64,000 bases of DNA, taken from Bacteroidota bacterium. Its GTDB lineage: Bacteria; Bacteroidota; Bacteroidia; Flavobacteriales; Weeksellaceae. The stretch spans positions 186,001-250,000 of the forward strand of contig JAHIQD010000002.1 of NCBI GenBank assembly GCA_018902795.1, in the 5' to 3' direction. The notes beneath the pieces were generated by a model, which saw nothing but the letters and a program-made list of their open reading frames with translations, was not told the origin of the DNA and did no database searches. The position numbers and the translations under genes were made by a program. Below, one piece after another: positions 52,190-61,267 of this stretch. Numbering within the stretch: position 1 is the stretch's first letter; every line of letters starts with the position of its first letter.

Positions 52190-52981
52190 TTATTTTACGT
52201 TATCTGTTAAATGCGAATTTCTTAGACGGCGCTGATAAATGGGAAGATATTTCTCGATGTACACAGCCACCGCTTCATAATTATTATTCTGAATGTAAGG
52301 ATATAAATTTTCTGAAGTATAGATAAACTGCAGGAAATTATCGATGAAGTTCGCAGGGATTTTCAGGTTGGTGAAGTATTCTGTCCCGTAATAATTCCTG
52401 ATTCCGGTTACTGTAGTGTTCATCTTTTCATACTGGTTCGCTCTTTCCTTCTTTTTCCTTTCGCCTGAAAGGATGTCGTAGATACTCTCCAAACTGAAAG
52501 TAAGCCCGCCACCTGATAAACCAGCGACAGGAAGCTGGGGCGAAGTGCCGTCCCCTTTCGGAGCCGGGAGACCAATCATTTTCTGCAGTGCAAGTGTTTT
52601 TTCGCCTGTCTTTAATGAACTTACATCCTTTCTTAAATTTCCGGTGGGTTTAAATTTGCTGATCACCACTTCCTGAATATCATAATATGCGATCTTCAGT
52701 TCTACGAAATTGCTGGGATTCTGGAGGTCTTCTGCGCTTACCGTAACATCCTTTCTATCGGTAACAATTGAAGTGAATCGGATAACGTCGCCGGGTTTCG
52801 CAGGGATCTTAAAAGCACCGAAATAATCCGTATAAACCGTACTCTGAGAAGTAAGGTTGGTGACATAAACCTGATTGAGGTAATAAACAGAATTGTCTCT
52901 GATAATAATTTCTCCGGAAAAAAACTGAGCCTTTACCTGCGTTAAAATAAAGAATGTGAGGAGCAGAAAAAATTTTTTCAT
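52190..52981 (-). CDS. Carboxypeptidase-regulatory-like domain exported protein
   Basis: A 263-residue protein with a signal peptide (1-19, ending VKA). Residues ~20-95 look like a CarboxypepD_reg-like beta domain (NSVYYLNQVYVTNLTSQSTVYTDYFGAFKIPAKPGD). The rest has low similarity to anything I know. Such domains occur before TonB-dependent receptors but this protein is too short to be one. It is alone between noncoding spacers, with a TATTTTTG element 9 bp upstream. Confidence 0.8.
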   Translation of the reverse strand: MKKFFLLLTFFILTQVKAQFFSGEIIIRDNSVYYLNQVYVTNLTSQSTVYTDYFGAFKIPAKPGDVIRFTSIVTDRKDVTVSAEDLQNPSNFVELKIAYYDIQEVVISKFKPTGNLRKDVSSLKTGEKTLALQKMIGLPAPKGDGTSPQLPVAGLSGGGLTFSLESIYDILSGERKKKERANQYEKMNTTVTGIRNYYGTEYFTNLKIPANFIDNFLQFIYTSENLYPYIQNNNYEAVAVYIEKYLPIYQRRLRNSHLTDNVK

Positions 52982-52989
52982 ATAGAGGA

Positions 52990-52997
52990 CAAAAATA
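52990..52997 (-). promoter_or_regulatory. Putative -7 element, minus strand
   Basis: Minus strand TATTTTTG (TAnnTTTG), 9 bp before the 52981 start. Confidence 0.45.
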
Positions 52998-53316
52998 ACT
53001 GAAATTTTCTTCAGATAATAATTACCATTCTACACAGACGGTTAAAGTTTGGTTAAATATAACAAAAAGGTGTTAATATTTACCATCTCTGTACCTCACC
53101 TTATAAATAAGATAACACCAAACCTTTGGTGTTTTATTCTGACAATGACGTTTTTTAATCAATTATTGAAGTTCTTCAGCTCTAATTTAGGATTACCAGA
53201 GTGATGATTTCGATAACCAACCGAGAGCTTAGCTTCATGACCCGAAATTTGCGGGTAAGGAACCTATACTGAACACCTAAAGACCAAAATGAGTTATTCC
53301 GGAACGTCAATTTTGG

Positions 53317-53349
53317 GCAAAAAAAATCCCCGGTGGTATTCCGGGGATT
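53317..53349 (-). terminator. Terminator after the metzincin gene
   Basis: Perfect 9-bp stem AATCCCCGG / CCGGGGATT with a 7-nt loop, followed on the minus strand by a T run. Confidence 0.9.
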
Positions 53350-53368
53350 AAGAGTTCAGAAGGTTTGG

Positions 53369-56287
53369 TTATTTTTTGATAAACTTCACCTGGCTTACCT
53401 CACCGCCATTATCTACAGCGATCATGTAAACACCTTTCTCTAACTGAGAAACCTGTACTTTATTGTTAGATACTTTACCTTTAGATACAGCCTGACCAGC
53501 CATATTGAAGATGATATAAGTTGCTTTGTCAGAAACTTTAGTAATGTTCAGCAAATCAACAGCAGGATTTGGATATACCTGAAGCGCGTTAGCTTTCACA
53601 TTATCATTTACCCCAAGAGTTGGAGAAATTTTCACTGCATAATCTTCAACCTCACCGTAGGTATAAGTACCACATGGAGAAGTTTGAGGAGTGCTGAATC
53701 TTAAAGCGACTCTCATTCCTACAGTTTTGTCACCGGAATAAGCAGTTGCAGGAACGCTGAAAATATCAGATACCGGATTAATTTTATCTGCAGAAGTAGA
53801 CATCACTATTTCGTCAGCATCGTAAGTACCGTTACGGTTGAAGTCGATCCATACTGTAACTGCTTCATTGTACTGAGTACCTGTCCATTTTTTGGTAACT
53901 GTTATCGTGTTATTGGTAGTGTTTTTTGCTAAATTAACCAATCTTGTAGGATCTGTAGAATAATTGGTATAAGTAGAAGCACCTGAAGTACTGTTTACTC
54001 CTGTAGCACCTTCTGCAGTAATTGTTACATTAGAAATATACTCATCATTCGCGTTAGTAGAAGTAAGGGTACAGTAAGCCAACATTGAAGTAGTAAAGTT
54101 GGTCACCGCAGTATAAGATCCTGTAGTTCCTGTACAAACAGCAGCCACCTGAACGTTATAAGCAGTACCTTCATCTAAATTAGGAATGGTATAGGTATTT
54201 GTAGCAACAGTTACTTCTGTCCAGGTTGCATCTGTAGCTTTTTTATATCTTACGATATAAGTAGCTCCTGCGATAGGATCCCAAGTAACATTAGCGGATG
54301 CGGTAGTAATACCTGATACCGCAAAACCTGCAGGCGCTGTTCCATCACATGGAACAATTGCAGAAACAGTTACCGGCGCTATTGCATAAAACACGTTACC
54401 GATCGCTGAAATTCTTACTTTCAGTGCAGTATTGGTAGGTAAAGAAGCAAAACTAAAATCTTCAGTACCGTCATTTGGCGTGGAAGCTGCTAAAATTGTC
54501 CAGGTAGCACCGTTATCAGTTGTATAATCAACCTTTACGTTAGCTACGTTGAAAGGGGCAGCGTTGGTTCCAACAACATCCCAAGTTAATGGTCCCGGAG
54601 CATTGTTGTACACTTTAGTAGAAGTAATTTTGAATGGTCCGTTTGCACTTACCGTTACTTTCTGTAGAGCACTCTGTGTCTGCTGTTTAGTAACATCCGC
54701 GTTGTTGTCTCTTACCGTAACTCTAAAGTTAGAAGCTCTCGCAACAGTAGAAACAGCTTCCCAATCAGCATTGTTTTTAAGATTACCTGCCAATACTGTG
54801 CTCAGTTTAGGGAAGTATCTTGTAGGATTAGAAGTAGGATTCAGAGATCTGAATGAAGGTCCGTTTGTTAATGTTCCTAAAGTACCGATAGTTGTAGTAG
54901 TAGTAGCAGCATCCACCTGTTCCCAAGTGTAAGTTAAAGGATCGCCCTCAGCATCTGTAGCCTGTGCAGTAAGCACAAAAGCAGTACTTTTAGGAATAGT
55001 AACATCTGCCATTGACGTAATTACCGGTGGTGTGTTGGAAACAGCAGTTTCGATATCACAGGTTTTACTTGCCAGATTACTTTGAACCTGGAAAATACTA
55101 TAATAGTGGAAATAGGCATCAGAATGAGGCTGAACATCAGTAGCGCCAGTAATTCCTGCATAACCCATAATGGTTGATCCTGAACCTGGTTCCATATTAG
55201 CCCCTGTACCTTCAAGACTCATAGAGAATGTGTGGTTCCCACCTAACTGGTGACCCATTTCGTGAGCTACATAATCAATATCAAAATTGTCTCCCATAGG
55301 AATTCCATCCGCAGGAGAAGTAATACCTGAACCTTTTGCTTTGCTGGTTGGACCCGTTGGATCAACGCAAACGCAACCAATACAACCTGCATTTCCACCG
55401 CCACCAGATGCACCAAACATATGTCCGATATCATAAGCTGCACTTCCAATGGTATTAGTTAAGGTATTTTGTAACTCAAGATTCCAGTTTGATAACGTAG
55501 TATATGGATCTGTTGTAGGATTGGTATAAATTAATGCAGGGAAATCCTGAAGAATTAAATGAAGTGCAAAATCTTTCTCAAACACAAAGTTACAACGGGT
55601 TAAGGTTGCATTAATTGCCGCTAAAGCTTGTGGAACTCCACCAAAATAGGTTGTATATTCTCCGTTAACAGACATTGCCAAACGCATTGTTCTGTACTTT
55701 TGATCTGAGGATCTGTTAAAATCCGTCGGGTTATTGGTAAAAGATTTACCAGACATATATAACTTGTCGATCTGCTGCTTTGTTAAAGGAGATTCACTTG
55801 TAGAACATATAAAAGCTTTATCAGCTTCAGTTTTATTGGTTTTCGGGTGAACGCCGTAAACTGTTTTCGTGGTATTCTGTGCTTCAATAAACTCATAAAC
55901 ACCATTTCTCAGCATCATCGACTGGAAATCGTTTGGAGCTACACTGAATCTTACATAAGCGGTAGGATCATCAATCCCAACTCCTACATAAGAACCCAAC
56001 TGATGTCTTTCAGCAATAGATTTAACCACTACCGGTGCGCTGTAAACAGCGAATCTTTCGATTTTTCCGTTAAGTGTTGGTAATTTAATTTCAACTGCAA
56101 CAGCATTTCTTCCTGTTTCCTGCGCATTGGCAAGCTTAGATCTCATTGCATTAAGATCTAATGAATAATAACTCGTGACGTTTGACGCCGGACGGATTTT
56201 CTCACCCTGCATTGATGTCGGACTCCACTGAGCAAGTGCAGCTGTTGACATCAAACCACAAAGTAAAGAGGTAAAAATTCTCTTCAT
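53369..56287 (-). CDS. T9SS-exported metzincin (reprolysin-like) protease
   Basis: A 972-residue secreted protease. Signal peptide 1-20. A propeptide-like region to ~195 is followed by a metalloprotease domain with the metzincin motif HEMGHQLGGNH (His342, His346, His352; catalytic Glu343) and a Met-turn candidate MGYAG near 376. Fibronectin III and Ig-like segments cover ~425-720, a GEVEDY-type domain lies near 745-885, and a type A sorting domain ends the protein (VYPNPAVDLLNI ... KFIKK). It should leave the cell by T9SS and act outside. Host or environmental substrates are unknown. Confidence 0.92.
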   Translation of the reverse strand: MKRIFTSLLCGLMSTAALAQWSPTSMQGEKIRPASNVTSYYSLDLNAMRSKLANAQETGRNAVAVEIKLPTLNGKIERFAVYSAPVVVKSIAERHQLGSYVGVGIDDPTAYVRFSVAPNDFQSMMLRNGVYEFIEAQNTTKTVYGVHPKTNKTEADKAFICSTSESPLTKQQIDKLYMSGKSFTNNPTDFNRSSDQKYRTMRLAMSVNGEYTTYFGGVPQALAAINATLTRCNFVFEKDFALHLILQDFPALIYTNPTTDPYTTLSNWNLELQNTLTNTIGSAAYDIGHMFGASGGGGNAGCIGCVCVDPTGPTSKAKGSGITSPADGIPMGDNFDIDYVAHEMGHQLGGNHTFSMSLEGTGANMEPGSGSTIMGYAGITGATDVQPHSDAYFHYYSIFQVQSNLASKTCDIETAVSNTPPVITSMADVTIPKSTAFVLTAQATDAEGDPLTYTWEQVDAATTTTTIGTLGTLTNGPSFRSLNPTSNPTRYFPKLSTVLAGNLKNNADWEAVSTVARASNFRVTVRDNNADVTKQQTQSALQKVTVSANGPFKITSTKVYNNAPGPLTWDVVGTNAAPFNVANVKVDYTTDNGATWTILAASTPNDGTEDFSFASLPTNTALKVRISAIGNVFYAIAPVTVSAIVPCDGTAPAGFAVSGITTASANVTWDPIAGATYIVRYKKATDATWTEVTVATNTYTIPNLDEGTAYNVQVAAVCTGTTGSYTAVTNFTTSMLAYCTLTSTNANDEYISNVTITAEGATGVNSTSGASTYTNYSTDPTRLVNLAKNTTNNTITVTKKWTGTQYNEAVTVWIDFNRNGTYDADEIVMSTSADKINPVSDIFSVPATAYSGDKTVGMRVALRFSTPQTSPCGTYTYGEVEDYAVKISPTLGVNDNVKANALQVYPNPAVDLLNITKVSDKATYIIFNMAGQAVSKGKVSNNKVQVSQLEKGVYMIAVDNGGEVSQVKFIKK

Positions 56288-56317
56288 AAGTTTAATTTAT
56301 TTTAAAATTAATTTGTT

Positions 56318-56347
56318 CAAAAGTAATTTTTTTTTTGGCACTGTCAA
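56318..56347 (-). promoter_or_regulatory. Putative promoter of the metzincin gene
   Basis: Minus-strand TACTTTTG (TAnnTTTG) at 56318-56325 and TTG at 56345-56347, 19 bp apart. Confidence 0.6.
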
Positions 56348-56539
56348 AATAAAAACCATATAATCTTTCTTAATTCGACATGTATTTGATAAAATTACCC
56401 ATATATTACTACAATATTCACAAAGCAAATCTTATTTTTTTAAAAAATAACCAATTATAAAATAGAAATTAAGAATTTTGGGGGCGAATTTTGAAAGAAA
56501 ATTTACGACTAAATTATTGTCAGATTATATTTCCGGAAT

Positions 56540-57199
56540 CTAAAATGAGTATGCGATATTCCACGAGAATCCCACGTTGAATTTTGCTGAACTTTTACCA
56601 AAGCCCGGAACAATCATCGGTTTGATATCGTCCTGAGTCGTAGAATAAAGCAAATATCTGGGCTGTAAAGTGACGTCAATATAGAAAGCAGACTCGAAAA
56701 GCTGTACCCGACCTCCAACGGCAGCCTCCAGCCAGTAGGAACTTTGTGATGAAGCAGGAAAAGCCACAGAAGTATCGCTGCCACCATAACCGCGAACAGG
56801 AACCGCCCTGTATTCCTGATTATAGAATGAACCGGCGATTTTTCCGCCGGCGTAAAAGCCGTTCATCGGATTTTCTTTATCGTTGGCCAACATATAGAAA
56901 GCACCCAATTTAACGAAAGGACCATTTACCGAAGCATCGTAACCGTTCTTTTGATAAATGTTTTTTTCGAAACCTACATCAGCAACGGCATGAATATTTG
57001 GGGTCACCCGTGAAGACACAAATCCCTGAAAGAGTTTCCTATCGGAAAAAGCTCCGATTCCGCCATTGAGAACATCAAAACCTACCATGAAATTGGGTTC
57101 ATACTTCCATTTTGTTTTTAAAGTATCCTGATCTTTCTGAGCAAAAGCTGCAAAAAAAAGAAAACTAAAAAAGAAGGAAAAAATGAGTTTTGGATTCAT
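56540..57199 (-). CDS. DUF6048-like exported protein
   Basis: A 219-residue protein with a signal peptide (MNPKLIFSFFFSFLFFAAFA) and beta-rich mature part ending FSWNIAYSF, typical of a small outer-membrane barrel. I believe this is the DUF6048 family that sits next to DUF6452 and rlmD in Flavobacteriia. Its start overlaps the upstream gene by 35 bp, so translation is coupled. Function unknown. Confidence 0.78.
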   Translation of the reverse strand: MNPKLIFSFFFSFLFFAAFAQKDQDTLKTKWKYEPNFMVGFDVLNGGIGAFSDRKLFQGFVSSRVTPNIHAVADVGFEKNIYQKNGYDASVNGPFVKLGAFYMLANDKENPMNGFYAGGKIAGSFYNQEYRAVPVRGYGGSDTSVAFPASSQSSYWLEAAVGGRVQLFESAFYIDVTLQPRYLLYSTTQDDIKPMIVPGFGKSSAKFNVGFSWNIAYSF

Positions 57200-57644
57200 C
57201 TGTGATTTGGGTTTGATTTTGTTCTACCTCTACAACGGGATTCGGCACTTCCAATACCGCATTTACGTTTTCATAAATCTTCTTTATTCCGCAGGCGGGA
57301 GAAACATATTGGGATTTTGTGGTATAATTTATTTTTACTTCTGAAGTGACAGCAGCTTTTGATATGCCTACGTAAATTTTCGTAAACGCAACATCATCAA
57401 CTCGTAAAGGAATAAACACAGAATCGGTTTTTGTTTTTGTTGCAATCACCGGAACCGGACCGTTTCCATAATCTACATTTACAAAGAGTGAATCCATGGT
57501 TTTGATTTTCCCCGTTGATTTGGTTTTAAATTTCAGTTTCATTCTGGGAGTTGCTTCTCCGCTGATACAGATATCATCATCGCTTCCGCAGGAAAATAGT
57601 GAAAGTAAAAACAGGGAAACCAGAAAAATTTTCAGAAACTTCAT
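57165..57644 (-). CDS. DUF6452-like lipoprotein
   Basis: A 159-residue lipoprotein (lipobox FSC, Cys19), then DDDICISGEATPRMKLKFK and a central VNVDYGNGPVPVIATKTKTDSV region. I believe this is DUF6452. It begins 13 bp after rlmD and overlaps the next gene by 35 bp, so the three form one operon. Function unknown. Confidence 0.78.
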   Translation of the reverse strand: MKFLKIFLVSLFLLSLFSCGSDDDICISGEATPRMKLKFKTKSTGKIKTMDSLFVNVDYGNGPVPVIATKTKTDSVFIPLRVDDVAFTKIYVGISKAAVTSEVKINYTTKSQYVSPACGIKKIYENVNAVLEVPNPVVEVEQNQTQITDESKTHFFLLF

Positions 57645-57657
57645 GAATCAAATTTAA

Positions 57658-59067
57658 TTAAATCTTTACCAACAGTGCAATATTTTCCACATGATGTGTT
57701 TGCGGGAACATATCTACCGGAAGTATTTTCACCAAACGGTAATGTTCTTTCATCAAAGCCATATCTCTTGCCTGTGTTGCCGAATTACAGCTCACATACA
57801 CGATTTTCTCCGGAGAAAGTTTCAGGATTTGCTCTACTACTTTCTGATGCATTCCGTCGCGTGGCGGATCGGTGATTAGGACATCTGCTTTTGGATGATT
57901 TGCTAAAAATTCATCATTAAAGACATCTTTCATATCTCCGCAATAGAATGTGCAGTTCGATAAACCATTGAGTTCAGCGTGCTCTTTTGCAGCATTAATC
58001 GCCTCCTGAACCGACTCAATACCAATCACTTGTTTTGCGTTCCTTGCGACATATTGTGCAATCGTTCCTGTTCCGGTATATAAATCGTAAACTACTTCAT
58101 CACCTTTCAAATCAGCAAATTCCAGAGTTTTTCTATAAAGTTCCAAAGCCTGTTTATAATTGGTCTGGAAGAATGATTTTGGGCCGATTTTAAATTTCAA
58201 ACCGTCCATTTCTTCCATTAAAAATCCGTCACCGAAATAGGTTACCACATGCTGATCATAAATAGAATCGTTCTGTTTTGAATTGATACAGTAAACCAAA
58301 GTTTTAATCTGTGGGAATTCACTTAATAAAAAGTCAAATAACTTTTCACGGTTTTCTTTTTCGTCACGGAAAAGCTGGAAGAGAACCATCCACTCCCCTT
58401 TCGAGTTCTGTCTCATCATTAAAGTCCGTAAAAAACCGGTCTGTTCTCTAACGTCGAAAAACTCGAGTCCGTTTGCGACTGCATACTTTTTTACGGCAAG
58501 CCTGATGGAATTGGAAGGATCTTCCTGAAGCCAACATTCTTTCAGATCTAAAATCTTACTCCACATCCCGGGAATATGAAAACCTAATGCGTCACGGTTT
58601 CCGAAATTTTCTTCAGAACTGATTTCATACTGAGTCAGCCAACGTGCATTGGAAAAGGAAAATTCCATTTTATTACGGTAAAAATATTGCTCTTCACTTC
58701 CAAGAATCGGAAGCGTTTCGAAATCTTCAATCCCGCCAATTCTTTTGATATGATTGTAAACCTCGTCCTGTTTAAAGCTCAGCTGCATTTCATAAGAAAG
58801 ATTCTGCCATTTACAACCGCCACAAACTCCGAAATGAATGCACTTCGGTTCCACTCTGTACGGTGATTTCTCTACGATTTCAACAGCTTCCGCCTCGAAA
58901 TATTTCGACTTGGATTTTTTCACGCGTGCATTCACTACATCGCCAGGAACTGCCCCGGAAACCAAAACGGTTTTACCGTCATCAGTTTTCCCCACTGCAA
59001 CACCTTTTGCGCCTGCTGAAATTAATTTTATATTCTCTAAAACGATATTTTTGTTTTTCTTTCTCAT
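57658..59067 (-). CDS. rlmD: 23S rRNA (uracil-C5)-methyltransferase RlmD
   Basis: A 469-residue SAM-dependent enzyme methylating U1939 of 23S rRNA (RlmC/RumA-type relatives may differ in target). N-terminal TRAM domain; Fe-S cysteine cluster CIHFGVCGGC; SAM motif DLYTGTGTIAQYV; DPPRDGM; and the catalytic Cys in VYVSCNSATQARD. A TACTTTTG minus-strand element lies 18 bp upstream. Followed by the DUF6452 and DUF6048 genes. Confidence 0.95.
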   Translation of the reverse strand: MRKKNKNIVLENIKLISAGAKGVAVGKTDDGKTVLVSGAVPGDVVNARVKKSKSKYFEAEAVEIVEKSPYRVEPKCIHFGVCGGCKWQNLSYEMQLSFKQDEVYNHIKRIGGIEDFETLPILGSEEQYFYRNKMEFSFSNARWLTQYEISSEENFGNRDALGFHIPGMWSKILDLKECWLQEDPSNSIRLAVKKYAVANGLEFFDVREQTGFLRTLMMRQNSKGEWMVLFQLFRDEKENREKLFDFLLSEFPQIKTLVYCINSKQNDSIYDQHVVTYFGDGFLMEEMDGLKFKIGPKSFFQTNYKQALELYRKTLEFADLKGDEVVYDLYTGTGTIAQYVARNAKQVIGIESVQEAINAAKEHAELNGLSNCTFYCGDMKDVFNDEFLANHPKADVLITDPPRDGMHQKVVEQILKLSPEKIVYVSCNSATQARDMALMKEHYRLVKILPVDMFPQTHHVENIALLVKI

Positions 59068-59085
59068 TGAAACTTTTAATGATCA

Positions 59086-59093
59086 CAAAAGTA
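59086..59093 (-). promoter_or_regulatory. Putative -7 element for rlmD
   Basis: Minus strand TACTTTTG (TAnnTTTG), 18 bp before the start. Confidence 0.5.
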
Positions 59094-59199
59094 CTGTTTT
59101 AAAATAAAAAAGAAGCGATAAATCGCTTCAGGAGAATCGAATCCCATCAAATTATTCAAAATAATATCTGTTGATGTAACCTGTCATAAAAAATAAAAT

Positions 59200-59502
59200 T
59201 TACGCATTGGACAAATAGCTGTCGCGCTTCAGTAAATAATACACTCCTGTAAGGCAACCGAAAAACAGAAGTCCTAAGGTCCAGAGATATTTTGTGGAAA
59301 GATTGTTTTTGAAAACATCAACAATTAAAACAATGACCGTGATAAAATTGCATAACAGTGCGGTGTAAGTCAATATTTTTCCAGCTTCAAGCGGGAGACC
59401 TACAGAAGTAAGATCAAAGTTTATGGTACAGACCGTAAAAATTAAGCCGAACACTGCTGCAGGAAAAAGAATGTTTTTGGAAATCAGTAAATCGTTTTTC
59501 AT
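59200..59502 (-). CDS. Small membrane protein
   Basis: A 100-residue protein with three hydrophobic segments (about 11-27, 40-62 and 71-90) and a basic/polar end (LKRDSYLSNA). No domain recognised; weak resemblance to short PLDc_N-type membrane proteins. It has its own TATATTTG element and lies between rlmD and the thioredoxin-fold lipoprotein. Confidence 0.7.
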   Translation of the reverse strand: MKNDLLISKNILFPAAVFGLIFTVCTINFDLTSVGLPLEAGKILTYTALLCNFITVIVLIVDVFKNNLSTKYLWTLGLLFFGCLTGVYYLLKRDSYLSNA

Positions 59503-59516
59503 CTTGCAAATTTGAT

Positions 59517-59524
59517 CAAATATA
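59517..59524 (-). promoter_or_regulatory. Putative -7 element for the small membrane protein
   Basis: Minus strand TATATTTG (TAnnTTTG), 14 bp before the 59502 start. It abuts the terminator of the upstream gene. Confidence 0.45.
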
Positions 59525-59556
59525 AAAAAATTCCTGCCGAAAAATCCGGCAGGAAT
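59523..59556 (-). terminator. Terminator after the thioredoxin-fold lipoprotein
   Basis: ATTCCTGCCG / CGGCAGGAAT perfect 10-bp stem, 7-nt loop, minus-strand T run. Confidence 0.92.
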
Positions 59557-59576
59557 GATATGATGATTCTGATGAA

Positions 59577-61088
59577 TTATTTTGTTGGAGCGGCTTGCGG
59601 CTGAGGAGCTTGCTGCGGCGCCAATAAATCGTTCTGCAAATGCGCTTCCGGCTGAACCATCGGTGCTTTCAATCCTGAAAGTTTATCCAAAACGGTTACA
59701 ATTTCCGGATCTCCCAGGTTGTAGAAAAACCGGCTCCCGATTTTACCGTCTTTATCCAAAACCACGAAGGATGGAAGTTTGAAGCCATAAATTCCCAAAT
59801 CTTTGGCTATCTGTGAATTCATTCCGCCTTCACCGTAAACATTATTCCCGGGAATTCCTTTCAGCATTGCGTTGCTTGTTTTTACGAACTGATCTTTGGT
59901 ATCATCAAAATTCACGAAGGTAAAATCCATTTTCGATTTATAGAAATTCACCACTTCTCTCAGAACCGGAACAGTACCTTCGGCGATGTAAGGATTCCAA
60001 GAAGCGTAGAACATTACTAATGTAGGTTTTCCTCCAGCAAATTTGAAATCGCTTCCGTCCGCTTTGATTAGTTTAGCTGAACTTACTGCGTCACCTACTT
60101 TCGGGCCTGCAATAACGAACTGAATTCTTTCCAGATCTTTTTTAATTTCAGCATCTTTAATTTTTTCCTTAATGATTTTAGAAATTTTATCTGAATTTTC
60201 TTTTGTCATTCCCGGAGCGATATCGCCGCTGGACAATACGAAAGCCAAAAGATAATCTTTAGTGATCTGAGACATTTCTTTTTTAGTATCTAAAAACTGA
60301 GAAAACACTTCAGATGAAATCTCGTTTCCGGTTTTTCTGTTTGCAGTGGCAAAAGTCTGGAATTCCTGGCTTAGTTTTCCTAACAGATAATTTCTGTAGA
60401 TTGGCTGGCTTTTCAGCATTCTTTCACTGTTCGCATCCAATTTCGCTTCCGCATCTTTAAAGTTTTTAGAAACTTTGTAATTAGGATTTTGCGTTGCCTG
60501 CGGGTGATTGACTTCATACTGATTCATCAGTCCTAAAACACTTGCCGCAAGCTCGTCTTTTTTAAACTGAACCACTTCACTATCCGCAGAGGTTTTCTTT
60601 GCTGAAGCATCTATATTACCTTCAATATCTTTTTTAATTCTTTCGATATCTTTTAAGAAAGCGTCTTCGTTTTTAGTCACCAGTTCTCCCACATTAATTT
60701 TCGAAGCGTAATTCTGGATGAATTTCTGAACTTCTAAAAGGAAATCGTTGTTGTTTTTCGCGTCTCCAGTGATGGTAAACTGGTTAGGGAAGTTTGCAGC
60801 CTGCCCGGAAATGTTCAATTCCTGACCGCGCTTAAGATAAATCATTGCAGTTTTTCCTGCATAAGACATAATGTACATCCCGTTTTTCGGAGCTTCGAAA
60901 CTCCCGGAAAAACTTCCTTTTGCATCTACTCCCATATTCACTAAAGGAAGGGTTGCAACGCCGGAAGCTTCTACGAATTCGATTCTTTCCAGTGGCGAAC
61001 CACCTGCGAAATTACCTTTTACTTCTACTTTTTTTGAACATGACATTGCTGCGAAAGCGAACATCAACAATAAAAAATATTTACTCAT
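59577..61088 (-). CDS. Thioredoxin-fold (TlpA-like) lipoprotein without CxxC
   Basis: A 503-residue lipoprotein (lipobox MSC near residue 17) with an N-terminal DUF4369-like beta domain (GSPLERIEFVEASGVATLPLV) and a C-terminal thioredoxin/TlpA fold at ~365-480 (GKPTLVMFYASW, LGIYGFKLPSFVVLDKDGKIGSRF). In the position of the redox WCxxC the sequence reads ASWNPYIAEG, so both cysteines are missing. The end is Pro/Gln/Ala-rich (APQQAPQPQAAPTK). I use the ATG at 61088 for its clean signal sequence; the frame is open to 61133. A redox role is therefore unlikely. Confidence 0.85.
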   Translation of the reverse strand: MSKYFLLLMFAFAAMSCSKKVEVKGNFAGGSPLERIEFVEASGVATLPLVNMGVDAKGSFSGSFEAPKNGMYIMSYAGKTAMIYLKRGQELNISGQAANFPNQFTITGDAKNNNDFLLEVQKFIQNYASKINVGELVTKNEDAFLKDIERIKKDIEGNIDASAKKTSADSEVVQFKKDELAASVLGLMNQYEVNHPQATQNPNYKVSKNFKDAEAKLDANSERMLKSQPIYRNYLLGKLSQEFQTFATANRKTGNEISSEVFSQFLDTKKEMSQITKDYLLAFVLSSGDIAPGMTKENSDKISKIIKEKIKDAEIKKDLERIQFVIAGPKVGDAVSSAKLIKADGSDFKFAGGKPTLVMFYASWNPYIAEGTVPVLREVVNFYKSKMDFTFVNFDDTKDQFVKTSNAMLKGIPGNNVYGEGGMNSQIAKDLGIYGFKLPSFVVLDKDGKIGSRFFYNLGDPEIVTVLDKLSGLKAPMVQPEAHLQNDLLAPQQAPQPQAAPTK

Positions 61089-61151
61089 GTTTTTTTGATT
61101 GTGTATAAATTTTTGCATTTTTAATTTCTTCATCTATAAAATTAATTGGAG

Positions 61152-61159
61152 CAAAAATA
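61152..61159 (-). promoter_or_regulatory. Putative -7 element for the thioredoxin-fold lipoprotein
   Basis: Minus strand TATTTTTG (TAnnTTTG), 64 bp before the 61088 start and 19 bp before the 61133 alternative. Confidence 0.4.
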
Positions 61160-61206
61160 GGTTATATAAAGAGTTATAGAAAATTTTACCAGGATTTTTG
61201 TGAAAA

Positions 61207-61249
61207 TTTAACAAAGAAAAATCCGCTTTCGGTATGGAAAGCGGATTTT
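61207..61249 (-). terminator. Terminator of the sdh operon
   Basis: AAAATCCGCTTTC / GAAAGCGGATTTT perfect 13-bp stem with a 6-nt loop, followed on the minus strand by T-rich sequence. Confidence 0.93.
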
Positions 61250-61267
61250 CTGTCTTCATTAAATATT

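Larger units (their letters stand above)
52982..53368. other. Intergenic stretch with hairpins, possible ncRNA
   Basis: A 387-bp gap. It holds the -7 element of the gene to its left, a strong hairpin at 53114-53133 (AACACCAAA / TTTGGTGTT, CC loop) followed by TTTATT, and the terminator of the next gene at 53317-53349. Between them is ~180 bp with ordinary composition and no ORF I can support. A small RNA is possible but unproven. Confidence 0.5.

Noticed and set aside
57649..57656. Promoter for the DUF6452 gene
   Set aside because: A CAAATTTA match lies only 5 bp before the start and overlaps the rlmD end; operon reading explains the gene better.
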